Position numbers and translations under genes: made by a program
Notes under the pieces: model-generated
Database searches by the model: none
The model's input: only the letters and a program-made list of their open reading frames with translations
What the model was told of the DNA's origin: nothing
In this document: piece by piece, positions 1 to 6,624 of the stretch
Layout: each line of letters opens with the position of its first letter
Position numbering within the stretch: position 1 is the stretch's first letter
Source of the DNA: an uncultured Corynebacterium sp.
GTDB lineage: Bacteria > Actinomycetota > Actinomycetes > Mycobacteriales > Mycobacteriaceae
Length of the DNA: 6,936 nt
Assembly: GCA_945631445.1 (NCBI GenBank)
Contig: CALZCR010000087.1
Span: forward strand, 1 to 6,936
Reading direction: 5' to 3'

Positions 1-1
1 G

Positions 2-1129
2 GCCTTCCAGCTGATTGAGTTTTGCTGTGCCCCGCTCATCGGCGTCGCCGTGGCCCTGGTGGCGGGGCATGTCGCCCCGCCCCTGCTCATCAACCTGATG
101 AAGCTGCAGGACACGAACGTCTCCTCGACGTATCGCACCGCCCCCGCCGAGGCGCAGCTGCTCGACGTCGCCGCCTTCCGCGACGGCGCCCCTACCCCCG
201 GCAACGCCGGCCGGGAAGAGTGCGCCGACGGGGAGAGCGCCCCGCTGAGCTGTTTCCACGTCACCGGCCCCGCCCAGGTGGAGCGCACCACGGCCACGGC
301 CCCGGCCGAGAAATACATCGAGGCCGACGTCACCACCCACATCACCGTCGACGTCGCCGGTCAGACCGCCCTAGAAATCGAGGACGAGCTGCGGATCAGC
401 CGCGACTCCAACTTCCCCGTCCCCGAGCCCCGCGCCCACACGGAGGTCACCTCCCCTGCCCTGCGTATCGACGCAGCCGGAGAACCGGCGGTGCGCGAAG
501 GCCTGCAGTGGTTTTTCCCCTTCACCACCGAACGGCGCTCTTACCTCTACTTTGACGTCCTCGCCCAGGAACCCACGCCCATCGACTACGTCGGGGAAAC
601 CGAGGTCTCCGGGCTGGAGGCCTGGGAATTCTCCCAGACCCTCGACGGGACGGCCCTGCCGTGGCCGTCGGAGGAGACTTTCTTCGGCCCCGCCGAGCGC
701 TTCTACACTCCGGCCGAGCGCACCGACCGCGGCTTCGCCGACGATACCGCCGTGGCCCTGGAGCCCTACTACGCGATCGACCGGACCGTCTTCGTCGAAC
801 CGGAGACCGGCACAGTGCTGGACGTGCGGGAAACCCTGCACCTCTACTTGGCCACGGACGACGAGGACGCCGCTGACCTCATCGCCGCCACCGACGGGGC
901 GGCGCACCCGCTGCGCACCCTCCTGCACACCGACGCCGACTGGGACGCCGACACCCGGGAGCAGCAGGCGGACAAGGCCCGACCCGACCTGGCGGTGCTG
1001 CGTGGGCTGCAGATCCTGGCGTGGGTGGCCAACGCCGTGGCCCTGGCGTTGATCGCCGCGCTGGTCGTGCACGTCGTCCGCGTCCGCGGTAACCGGGCCC
1101 GTTCCCTGACCGCCCCCGCCGAGCTTTAG
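2..1129 (+). CDS. DUF3068 membrane-anchored envelope protein (Rv0227c / PgfA / NCgl2760 type), 5'-partial
   Basis: The frame is open from base 2, so the true start lies upstream; the GTG at 50 is only an internal codon. There are 375 visible residues. The N-terminus is hydrophobic (about residues 1-32) and continues into a long polar, extracytoplasmic-looking region. One membrane helix (about 336-359) and a basic tail (RVRGNRAR) close the protein. DUF3068 hallmarks are visible: FFPFTTERRSY (171-181), a following Y-x-G-E-x-E-V-x-G-L element, and TVFVEPETGTVLD (262-274). From family knowledge, the C. glutamicum homologue (NCgl2760) is required for lipomannan maturation and LAM synthesis, and the mycobacterial homologue (MSMEG_0317, PgfA) acts in trehalose-mycolate traffic and polar growth near MmpL3. 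Cysteines at 74 and 84 fall in the extracytoplasmic part and could form a disulfide. The stop is one base before the next ATG, so the two genes are probably co-translated. The family call is firm; the molecular activity is unknown. Confidence 0.9.
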   Translation, partial: AFQLIEFCCAPLIGVAVALVAGHVAPPLLINLMKLQDTNVSSTYRTAPAEAQLLDVAAFRDGAPTPGNAGREECADGESAPLSCFHVTGPAQVERTTATAPAEKYIEADVTTHITVDVAGQTALEIEDELRISRDSNFPVPEPRAHTEVTSPALRIDAAGEPAVREGLQWFFPFTTERRSYLYFDVLAQEPTPIDYVGETEVSGLEAWEFSQTLDGTALPWPSEETFFGPAERFYTPAERTDRGFADDTAVALEPYYAIDRTVFVEPETGTVLDVRETLHLYLATDDEDAADLIAATDGAAHPLRTLLHTDADWDADTREQQADKARPDLAVLRGLQILAWVANAVALALIAALVVHVVRVRGNRARSLTAPAEL

Positions 1130-1130
1130 A

Positions 1131-2639
1131 ATGCCGCGCCCGGGGGTGGTCGCCGCGCTGGCCGCCTGGGCCGTCCTGCTCGTCGGCCTGCTCACCTGGC
1201 CGTTGCTGGGGCCGGGACAACTCGCCGCGCGCGACATGCTGGTGCTGGATCACCCGGCGCTGACCGCCGCGGCGCTGGGCTTCGGCGACCTGGCGGCGCG
1301 CAACGTGCCGCAGGACGGGCTGCTGGCGCTCGTCGGCACGCTGCTGCCGGCCTCCTGGTTCGCGCGCGTCGTGATCGTCGTCGCCGCCGCCGGGGCCGCC
1401 GCCGGCGCCGCCTGGCTCACCGCGGTGGTGCGGCGCCGAGCAGGCCTGCCGGTCACGGCGCTGCCGATCGCCGCGGCCATGACCGTGGCCGTATGGAACC
1501 CGTTCGCCGTCGAACGCCTCCTGCAGGGCCACTGGTCGCTGGTGGTGGCCGCCTGGCTATTGCCCGCCATCGCGGCCGCCGGGCTCACGGGCCGTGCGCT
1601 GCCGCAGGGGCTGCTGATCTTCGCTGCATCGCTGACCCCCACCGGTGGGCTCTTCGCCGCGGCCACGGCGGTCGTCACCGCCCGCGGCCGGCACCGGCTC
1701 AGCGCGCTGGTCGTGGGCGTGGCGTGCTGTCTGCCCTGGGTGGTGCCGGGGTTGCTGGCCGGGGCGGGGGCGACGACCTCGTCGGCGGCCTCGGTCGCGG
1801 CTTTCGCACCGCGGGCGGAAGAACACGTCGGGACCCTGGGGGCGTTGCTGGGGCTCGGCGGGATCTGGAACGCCGCCGCCGTGCCCGCCTCCCGCACGGT
1901 GGGCTTCGCGCTGGCCGGCGTCCTGCTTTTTGTCGTTCTCCTGCTCAGCGCCCGCCGCTGCCCGCCGGTGTTGCTCGCCCTGGCCGCGGCGGGCCTCGGC
2001 GGGGCGATCGCGGTCTGGCTTTTACCCGGCGCCGTCGGCTGGCTCGTGGAGACCGTGCCGGGCGCGGGGTTGCTCCGCGACGGCCAGAAGCTGGTGGCGC
2101 TCGCCCTGCCCGCCTACGTGGCCTTGGCCGGGCTGGCCCGCCCGATCCCGGCCGGGTTGATCGTGGTGCTGGCGATTCTGCAGGTGCCGGACGCGCCCAA
2201 GGCGGTGCAGCAGATTGCGCCGGTGCACGTCGCCGTGGATGAGGGACTGGTGGAATTCGCGGACGGGCGCGACGTGTTCTTCCCCGGCAGCTCCGGGCTG
2301 GTCACGCGTGCCGACGGCATGGTCGTCGTCGATCCCGCCATCAAGGCGCTGTCGGTGGTCCAGTCCGGGGAGCTGGTCGTCGACGGGGTGCGGGTCGACG
2401 CGCCGTCCCCGCGTTATGAGGCGGCGCAGCGCGCGTGGGCGGCGCGCGATATGGAGGCGCTGGCAAAGCTCGGCGTCGGCGTCGTCGTAGACGGCGAGCG
2501 CGTCGTGGAGACCGGAGCCCCCGCCCGGGGGCTGCCTGCGGCCGGGGTGGCGCTGCTGGCCTGGTGGTTGGCGGTGCCGCTGATGCTGGCGGGGTTGTGG
2601 GCTCTGCGGTCTAGGAATCTTGCGCGGTCAATCCCATGA
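1131..2639 (+). CDS. Polytopic membrane protein, Rv0226c-like, possibly GT-C/YfhO-like
   Basis: The protein has 502 residues and about nine to eleven hydrophobic segments: roughly 5-27, 63-74, 78-100, 108-121, 135-152, 158-182, 190-212, 256-272, 278-306, 322-350 and 466-492. Between the last two is a polar domain (about 352-464), probably extracytoplasmic. Residues 33-62, after the first helix, carry acidic positions D35, D40 and D53. A conserved-looking WNPFAVERLLQGHW stretch (122-135) and LLRDGQK (314-320) resemble loop motifs of polyprenyl-phosphate-sugar-using GT-C or YfhO-like proteins; this is inference from shape and motif only. ATG 1131 follows the upstream TAG (1127-1129) by one base. 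An in-frame TGA at 1107 with no start codon in between excludes a longer start. No clear Shine-Dalgarno is seen, so coupling to the DUF3068 gene is likely. A role in lipoglycan or mycolate assembly is inferred from position. The 3' end overlaps the convergent glycosyltransferase gene by 29 bp. Confidence 0.85.
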   Translation: MPRPGVVAALAAWAVLLVGLLTWPLLGPGQLAARDMLVLDHPALTAAALGFGDLAARNVPQDGLLALVGTLLPASWFARVVIVVAAAGAAAGAAWLTAVVRRRAGLPVTALPIAAAMTVAVWNPFAVERLLQGHWSLVVAAWLLPAIAAAGLTGRALPQGLLIFAASLTPTGGLFAAATAVVTARGRHRLSALVVGVACCLPWVVPGLLAGAGATTSSAASVAAFAPRAEEHVGTLGALLGLGGIWNAAAVPASRTVGFALAGVLLFVVLLLSARRCPPVLLALAAAGLGGAIAVWLLPGAVGWLVETVPGAGLLRDGQKLVALALPAYVALAGLARPIPAGLIVVLAILQVPDAPKAVQQIAPVHVAVDEGLVEFADGRDVFFPGSSGLVTRADGMVVVDPAIKALSVVQSGELVVDGVRVDAPSPRYEAAQRAWAARDMEALAKLGVGVVVDGERVVETGAPARGLPAAGVALLAWWLAVPLMLAGLWALRSRNLARSIP

Positions 2640-3732
2640 GCAGTTCCTCGAACTGTGCGCCGGTGTCGTCCCAGGAAAACTGCCCGCTCCAGGTCCGCGC
2701 CTCCTCGCCGAGCCGGCGACGGTGGGCCGGGTCGTCGAGCAGCTCGCGGACGGCGGCGATGAAGCCGGGCAGCGTCTCCACCAGCAGACCGGTCTCCTCG
2801 TGCCGGATCGAGTCGCGCAGACCCCCGGAGACCCGGTAGCCGACCGTGGGCACCGCGTGCCGGGCGGCCTCCATCACCGCCAGCCCCCACCCCTCTTTGC
2901 GCGAGGGCATCAGGTGCACGGCGGCGCGCGCCAGCAGCGCGTGCTTGTAGTCCTCGGTGACCTGCCCGTGGAAGATGACCCGCTCGGCGACGCCACGCTG
3001 GATGGCGTACGAGCGCAGGTTGTCCTCCCACCAGCCGGAGCTGATGACGTCGAGGACGACGTTGGGGTGCTCGCCGACGAGGTCAGCGACCGTGTCGATC
3101 GCGTGCTCCAGCCGCTTGTGCGGCACCAGCCGCGACAGCGTCACCAGGTGCAGCGCCCCGTCGTCGGTCAGCTGCGGCAGGCTGCCCGGCACCGGGTCGA
3201 CCCCGTTGGCGATGATGCGGATATCGTCGGCGTCCACCCCGAGCTCCGCCAGCTCGCTTTTCGACGCCTGCGACACCGTCACGTACGGCCGTCCACGGTA
3301 GATCCGCGGGGCCACCCGGGATTCGAGGAACCAGCCGATCCGGCCGAGCAGCCGGCCCGCCACCGGCCACTGTTCTCGGTGGCAGTGGTGGGTCAACAAC
3401 ACGGTGGGACGGTTCGTGACCAGGGCCGCGAAGAACGGGACGCCGTTTTGGGTGTCCACGACCACGTCCACCCCGCGCAACGATCCGATCCCCAGCCGGC
3501 CCAGCAGGATCGAGGCCAACGCCCGCGGGTAGACGGTGAATTTTCCGCCCGCCCGGACATACCGCACCCCGCCGCGTTCCGTCTTGGCCGGGGCGTCGGT
3601 GTGCCCGGCGGTGCGGTAGACCACCTCGTGGCCGCGTGCCGCGAGGTACTCGCCGACGTGCTCGAGGTAGCGCTCCGAGCCGCCGCCCTGCGGGTGGGTG
3701 GAGTCGCGCCAACACAACAAAAGAATCTTCAT
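2611..3732 (-). CDS. GT4-family (GT-B fold) glycosyltransferase, Rv0225-like
   Basis: The protein has 373 residues from ATG 3732, which gives the family-typical MKILLLCWRD start. An in-frame GTG at 3744 would add MTET and cannot be excluded. The N-terminal acceptor-side Rossmann domain has the glycine-rich PQGGGSERYLEHV loop (14-26) and THHCHREQWP (114-123). The C-terminal nucleotide-sugar domain begins near 194 with LVTLSRLVPHKRLEHAI. It contains the GT4 retaining EX7E motif: E280 and E288 in KEGWGLAVMEAARHAVPT. No signal peptide or transmembrane helix is seen, so it should act at the cytoplasmic membrane face. Donor and acceptor are not deducible; a mannosyl or glucosyl transfer in envelope glycolipid synthesis is a guess from its neighbours. 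It is divergent from the methyltransferase gene and convergent on the polytopic membrane protein gene, the same unusual orientation pattern as Rv0225 in M. tuberculosis. Confidence 0.9.
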   Translation of the reverse strand: MKILLLCWRDSTHPQGGGSERYLEHVGEYLAARGHEVVYRTAGHTDAPAKTERGGVRYVRAGGKFTVYPRALASILLGRLGIGSLRGVDVVVDTQNGVPFFAALVTNRPTVLLTHHCHREQWPVAGRLLGRIGWFLESRVAPRIYRGRPYVTVSQASKSELAELGVDADDIRIIANGVDPVPGSLPQLTDDGALHLVTLSRLVPHKRLEHAIDTVADLVGEHPNVVLDVISSGWWEDNLRSYAIQRGVAERVIFHGQVTEDYKHALLARAAVHLMPSRKEGWGLAVMEAARHAVPTVGYRVSGGLRDSIRHEETGLLVETLPGFIAAVRELLDDPAHRRRLGEEARTWSGQFSWDDTGAQFEELLMGLTAQDS

Positions 3733-3745
3733 GGTTTCCGTCACC

Positions 3746-3751
3746 AGCTTA
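3746..3751 (-). promoter_or_regulatory. Candidate -10 box for the glycosyltransferase gene
   Basis: On the minus strand TAAGCT fits the corynebacterial TANNNT pattern and ends 13 nt before ATG 3732, which would give a very short leader. GATAAG, at 3757-3752, is an alternative that would make the GTG at 3744 leaderless. There is no convincing -35 for either. The site lies inside the opposing -35 region of the methyltransferase promoter. Confidence 0.3.
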
Positions 3752-3778
3752 CTTATCGCCGTGGCGTCGCCTTACACT
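3749..3778 (+). promoter_or_regulatory. Promoter of the mtrP-type methyltransferase gene, probably leaderless
   Basis: A good -10 box TACACT (3773-3778, consensus TANANT) is preceded by a weak -35 TTACTT (3749-3754) with an 18-nt spacer. Only 7 nt (3779-3785) separate the -10 from the A of ATG 3786, so transcription should start at or next to the start codon. No Shine-Dalgarno sits at a usable distance, since the only GG abuts the ATG. Both facts point to a leaderless mRNA, common in Corynebacterium. Confidence 0.6.
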
Positions 3779-3785
3779 GACAAGG

Positions 3786-4568
3786 ATGAACCGCCGCGCC
3801 CGTTTTCCTGCCACCGCATCCCTGGCCACGCTGTCCCGCTCCGTGAGGTTGCTGCGCTCCTTCCCCTCGGAACAGGCCGACCCGGCGCGTTTCTACGGCG
3901 GGTTGGCCGAGGACACTGCCGAGTTAATCGGCGCGGTGGCCCTCGACATTACGGGCGCCGGCCTGGACGGGGCATCCGTGCTGGACGTCGGCGGCGGGCC
4001 CGGCTACTTCGCCGATGCCTTCCACGCCCGGGGCGCGGGCTACGTGGGGTTGGAGCCGGACGTGGGCGAGATGTCCGCCGCCGGCATCGAGGTCGCCGCC
4101 GCGGTGCGCGGCGACGGCGCCGCCCTGCCGTTCCGGAACGACGCCTTCGACGTGGTGTATTCCTCCAACGTGGCCGAACACGTCCCGGATTTCACCGCCC
4201 TCGGCGACGAGATGGTGCGTGTCACGCGCCCCGGCGGGCTGGCGGTGTTGAGTTACACGGTGTGGCTCGGTCCTTTCGGCGGGCACGAGACCGGGGTGTG
4301 GGAGCACTACGTGGGCGGGGGGTTCGCGCGCGATCGTTACGCGCGCCGGCACGGCCGTCCGCCGAAGAACGTGTTCGGCACGTCGTTGTTCGACGTCTCC
4401 TGCGCCGACGGGCTGGCGTGGGCGCAGTCGTTGGAGGCGCGCGGACTCGCCGACGTCCGGTTGTGTTTTCCCCGCTATCACCCGTCGTGGGCGTGGTGGC
4501 TGGTGCGGGCGCCGGTGCTGCGGGAGTTTTTGGTGAGCAACCTGGTGATCGTCGCCCAGAAGCGCTGA
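3786..4568 (+). CDS. mtrP: Class I SAM-dependent methyltransferase, MtrP (Rv0224c / NCgl2764) type
   Basis: The protein has 260 residues. The SAM-binding motif I is VLDVGGGPGYF (65-75), with acidic E90 ending the second strand (YVGLEPD). GDGAALPF (109-116), FDVVYSSNVAEHV (121-133) and TRPGG (147-151) form the later nucleotide-fold motifs of the Methyltransf_11 type. The C-terminal half is rich in aromatic residues (YHPSWAWWLV, 231-240), suggesting a hydrophobic or lipid substrate or membrane contact. There is no signal peptide. ATG 3786 is chosen because the -10 box is 7 nt upstream; an open extension back to 3636 runs through that promoter and into the opposite-strand gene. From family knowledge, C. 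glutamicum MtrP is required for acetylated trehalose monocorynomycolate formation and efficient trehalose-mycolate transport, together with TmaT; its methyl acceptor was not established as far as I know. The symbol rests on motifs plus the matching gene order GT | mtrP > < pck. Confidence 0.85.
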   Translation: MNRRARFPATASLATLSRSVRLLRSFPSEQADPARFYGGLAEDTAELIGAVALDITGAGLDGASVLDVGGGPGYFADAFHARGAGYVGLEPDVGEMSAAGIEVAAAVRGDGAALPFRNDAFDVVYSSNVAEHVPDFTALGDEMVRVTRPGGLAVLSYTVWLGPFGGHETGVWEHYVGGGFARDRYARRHGRPPKNVFGTSLFDVSCADGLAWAQSLEARGLADVRLCFPRYHPSWAWWLVRAPVLREFLVSNLVIVAQKR

Positions 4569-4583
4569 GGGCGCGGGAAATAA

Positions 4584-4625
4584 AATCCGGCCCGCCCCTT
4601 CATCGATGAAGGGACGGGCCGGATT
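4584..4625 (-). terminator. Rho-independent terminator of pckG, possibly bidirectional
   Basis: Two 21-nt arms (4584-4604 and 4605-4625) are complementary at 20 of 21 positions, with the centre at CATCGATG. The one exception is a C/A mismatch in plus-strand RNA but a U-G wobble in minus-strand RNA. On the minus strand the stem runs straight into TTTTATTT, so it best serves pckG, whose stop is 31 bp upstream of the stem. In the plus direction (15 bp after the methyltransferase stop) the 3' side lacks a T run, so any termination there would be weaker. Confidence 0.88.
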
Positions 4626-4656
4626 CACACTCAGCCGAGGAGAGCCGAAGGAGGCG

Positions 4657-6492
4657 TTAAGCCTGCTTCTGCGCGTCGGCGATGCGGGTCTTGAGCGCCT
4701 CGAACTCGTCGAAGACCTCGCTCGGGACACGAGGGCCCAGGAAGGTCAGGTACTCGGCGTTGTCCTCGATGTTGGCGGCCCACTCGTCCGGGATGACCGC
4801 CAGCGACGCCTCGATGTCTTCCCTCGGGGTGTCCAGGCCGCTCAGGTCCAGGTCCTCCGGGCGGGCGGTGTGGCCCACGAGGGTCTCGGCGGCGTCGGCC
4901 TTGCCCTCGACGCGCTCGGTGATCCACTTGAGCACGCGCGAGTTCTCGCCGAAGCCCGGCCACAGGAAGCGGCCGTCGTCACCGCGACGGAACCAGTTGA
5001 CCAGGAAGACCTCCGGCAGACGGTCCCCGCCCTTGGCGCCCATGTCGATCCAGTTCTGCAGGTAGTCGCCGATGTTGTAGCCGGCGAACGGCAACATGGC
5101 CATCGGGTCGTGGCGCAGGGAGCCGACCTTGGCCTCCGCGGAGGCGGCGGTCTGGCCGGAGGACAGGGTCGCGCCGATCATGGTGGCGTGGTTCCAGCTG
5201 GTGGCCTGGGTGACCAGGGGGACGGTGTCCGCGCGGCGGCCGCCGAACAAGATGGCGTCGAGCTTGACGCCCTTCCAGTCGTCGTACTCCGGCGCCGCGG
5301 TCGGGCACTGCGAGATGGCGACGGTGTAGCGGGAGTTCGGGTGGGCGGCCGGCTGCGGGGAGTCCGGGGTCCAGTCGTTGCCCTGCCAGTCGATGAGGTG
5401 GGCCGGCTTCTCGCCGTCCATGCCCTCCCACCAGACGTCGCCGTCGTCGGTGAGGGCGACGTTGGTGAACAGGGTGTTGCCCGGCTCCATGGTGCGCATG
5501 GCGATCGGGTTGGAGCCGTAGGAGGTGCCCGGCGCGACGCCGAAGAAGCCGTTCTCCGGGTTGACGGCGTAGAGGCCGTCTTCGCGCAGGTGCAGCCAGG
5601 CGATGTCGTCGCCGACGACCTCGGCGGTCCAGCCCTCCAGGGTGGGGGTGATCATGGCCAGGTTGGTCTTGCCGCAGGCGGACGGGAAGGCACCGGCGAT
5701 GTGGAAGGCCTTGCCCTCCGGGTTGGTGAGCTTGAGGATGAGCATGTGCTCAGCCATCCAGCCCTCTTCCTTGGCCATGACGGAAGCGATGCGCAGGGCG
5801 AAGCACTTCTTGGCCAGGATGGCGTTGCCGCCGTAGCCGGAGCCGAAGGACCAGATTTCCTTGGTCTCCGGGAAGTGGGTGATGTATTTGGTGTCGTTGC
5901 ACGGCCACGCGACGTCTTCTTCGCCCGGCTCGAGCGGGGCGCCCACGGAGTGCAGGCAGGGCACGAAGTCGCCGTCGACGCCGATCTTGTCCAGCGCCTC
6001 CTGGCCCATGCGGGTCATGATGCGCATGCTCAGCACGACGTAGGCGGAGTCGGTCAGCTGGACGCCGAGCTTGGGCTCCGGGTCGTTGATCGGGCCCATG
6101 CAGAAGGGCACCACGAACATGGTGCGGCCCTTCATGGAGCCGCGGAACTGCTCGCGCATCTCCTCTTTCATGGCGGCCGGCGGGGCCCAGTTGTTGGTCG
6201 GGCCCGCGTCTTCCTCGTTTTCCGAGCAAATGAAGGTGCGCGATTCGACGCGCGCGACGTCGGCGGGGTTCGAACGGGCGAGGAAGCTGTTCGGGCGCTT
6301 CTCCTCGTTCAGCTTGATCAGCGTTCCCGCTTCGACCAGCTCACCGGTGAGACGGTCCCACTCTTCCTGGGTACCGTCACAGACGACCACGTTTTCCGGC
6401 TGGAAAAGGTCGACGGCCTCGTTGATCCAGGTGATCAACTCCTCGTTCTGGGTCGGCGTTTCTCCGACAAGGCCTTTGATTGCGGTGGTCAT
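4657..6492 (-). CDS. pckG: Phosphoenolpyruvate carboxykinase (GTP)
   Basis: This cytoplasmic enzyme interconverts oxaloacetate + GTP with PEP + CO2 + GDP and is the entry step of gluconeogenesis (EC 4.1.1.32). The 611-residue length matches the GTP-type family (C. glutamicum about 610). Visible motifs are: R85 in the substrate-binding [16 protein letters not shown] (221-230), with the lysine pair 228-229; H249 in GWMAEHM; the kinase-1a P-loop [11 protein letters not shown] (267-277), with the characteristic Cys273 and Lys275; the metal-binding VGDD (293-296); HPNSRYT (384-390); [11 protein letters not shown] (417-427); and FLWPGFGEN (509-517), the guanine-contact loop. All expected catalytic residues appear present. 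ATG 6492 is chosen because AGGAG (6503-6499) lies 6 nt upstream; ATG 6498 and the GTG at 6594 would overlap or precede this site. Transcription ends at the 4584-4625 hairpin. It diverges from trmB and is probably under carbon-source control through the palindrome-rich upstream region. Confidence 0.98.
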   Translation of the reverse strand: MTTAIKGLVGETPTQNEELITWINEAVDLFQPENVVVCDGTQEEWDRLTGELVEAGTLIKLNEEKRPNSFLARSNPADVARVESRTFICSENEEDAGPTNNWAPPAAMKEEMREQFRGSMKGRTMFVVPFCMGPINDPEPKLGVQLTDSAYVVLSMRIMTRMGQEALDKIGVDGDFVPCLHSVGAPLEPGEEDVAWPCNDTKYITHFPETKEIWSFGSGYGGNAILAKKCFALRIASVMAKEEGWMAEHMLILKLTNPEGKAFHIAGAFPSACGKTNLAMITPTLEGWTAEVVGDDIAWLHLREDGLYAVNPENGFFGVAPGTSYGSNPIAMRTMEPGNTLFTNVALTDDGDVWWEGMDGEKPAHLIDWQGNDWTPDSPQPAAHPNSRYTVAISQCPTAAPEYDDWKGVKLDAILFGGRRADTVPLVTQATSWNHATMIGATLSSGQTAASAEAKVGSLRHDPMAMLPFAGYNIGDYLQNWIDMGAKGGDRLPEVFLVNWFRRGDDGRFLWPGFGENSRVLKWITERVEGKADAAETLVGHTARPEDLDLSGLDTPREDIEASLAVIPDEWAANIEDNAEYLTFLGPRVPSEVFDEFEALKTRIADAQKQA

Positions 6493-6498
6493 GCACAT

Positions 6499-6503
6499 CT
6501 CCT
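6499..6503 (-). promoter_or_regulatory. Ribosome binding site of pckG
   Basis: AGGAG on the minus strand, 6 nt before ATG 6492. It decides the start, since the in-frame ATG at 6498 directly abuts this site and could not use it. Confidence 0.85.
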
Positions 6504-6520
6504 GACTGAATGCTCGCGAT

Positions 6521-6532
6521 GGGAGTACTCCC
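6521..6532. repeat. 12-bp perfect palindrome in the pckG leader
   Basis: GGGAGTACTCCC is self-complementary and lies 17 bp upstream of the pckG ribosome binding site. It could be an operator or a small hairpin in the mRNA leader. No known binding site was recognised. Confidence 0.5.
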
Positions 6533-6536
6533 CCCA

Positions 6537-6544
6537 ACAATATC
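6537..6544 (-). promoter_or_regulatory. Alternative pckG -10 candidate
   Basis: On the minus strand GATATTGT contains two overlapping boxes, GATATT and TATTGT. A start near 6531 would leave a leader of about 40 nt that begins in the GGGAGTACTCCC palindrome. The matching -35 region is GC-rich (around the CCCACGTGGG palindrome), which would imply activator dependence. Confidence 0.3.
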
Positions 6545-6554
6545 GGGCGATCAT

Positions 6555-6566
6555 GCCCACGTGGGC
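6555..6566. repeat. 12-bp perfect palindrome with CACGTG core
   Basis: GCCCACGTGGGC is fully self-complementary. A second CACGTG, within TCACGTGA, lies at 6818-6825 just before trmB. It may be an operator for an unrecognised regulator. In a GC-rich genome short palindromes of this kind also occur by chance. Confidence 0.45.
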
Positions 6567-6571
6567 CATAC

Positions 6572-6597
6572 CCATTGGTCGTACGTCCGACCAATGG
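6572..6597. promoter_or_regulatory. Perfect 10-bp inverted repeat, operator-like
   Basis: Left arm CCATTGGTCG (6572-6581), spacer TACGTC, right arm CGACCAATGG (6588-6597). The TGGTCG/CGACCA halves recall GntR/FadR-type (TGGTC) or TetR-type operators, but the half-site spacing does not fit the compact LldR/FadR consensus, so no regulator is named. It lies 80 bp upstream of the pckG ATG. In RNA it could also form a stable hairpin if transcription starts upstream. Confidence 0.65.
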
Positions 6598-6617
6598 TCA
6601 TTACCAGCACTTTCCCC

Positions 6618-6623
6618 AGTGTA
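6618..6623 (-). promoter_or_regulatory. Candidate -10 box of pckG
   Basis: Minus-strand TACACT matches TANANT and equals the -10 of the methyltransferase gene. A start near 6611 would give a leader of about 120 nt carrying the 10-bp inverted repeat and both 12-bp palindromes. No good -35 is seen at 16-19 bp. Confidence 0.4.
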
Positions 6624-6624
6624 A

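Noticed and set aside
371..1532. Overlapping minus-strand open frames (371-1237 and 879-1532) opposite the first two genes
   Set aside because: Both are arginine/glycine-rich antisense readings of well-supported plus-strand genes, without domain motifs or ribosome sites.
2620..3780. 386-codon open frame on the plus strand, antisense to the glycosyltransferase gene
   Set aside because: Its composition (R/P/H/V-rich) is that of an antisense shadow, it runs through the divergent promoter, and the minus-strand frame has clear GT4 motifs.
3636..3785. Upstream extension of the methyltransferase frame to an ATG at 3636
   Set aside because: The extra 50 codons are arginine/serine-rich, overlap the opposite-strand glycosyltransferase gene and include the -10 box used for the ATG at 3786.
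6493..6594. N-terminal extension of pckG to a GTG at 6594
   Set aside because: The added residues cover the palindromes and the AGGAG ribosome site. Starting at 6492 gives the family-typical MTTAIKGL N-terminus and length.
4606..6624. 672-codon open frame on the plus strand, antisense to pckG
   Set aside because: It mirrors pckG along its whole length; high GC at third positions removes stops from this antisense frame. The translation is a repetitive G/V/D/L-rich mix without motifs, while pckG has every catalytic motif.
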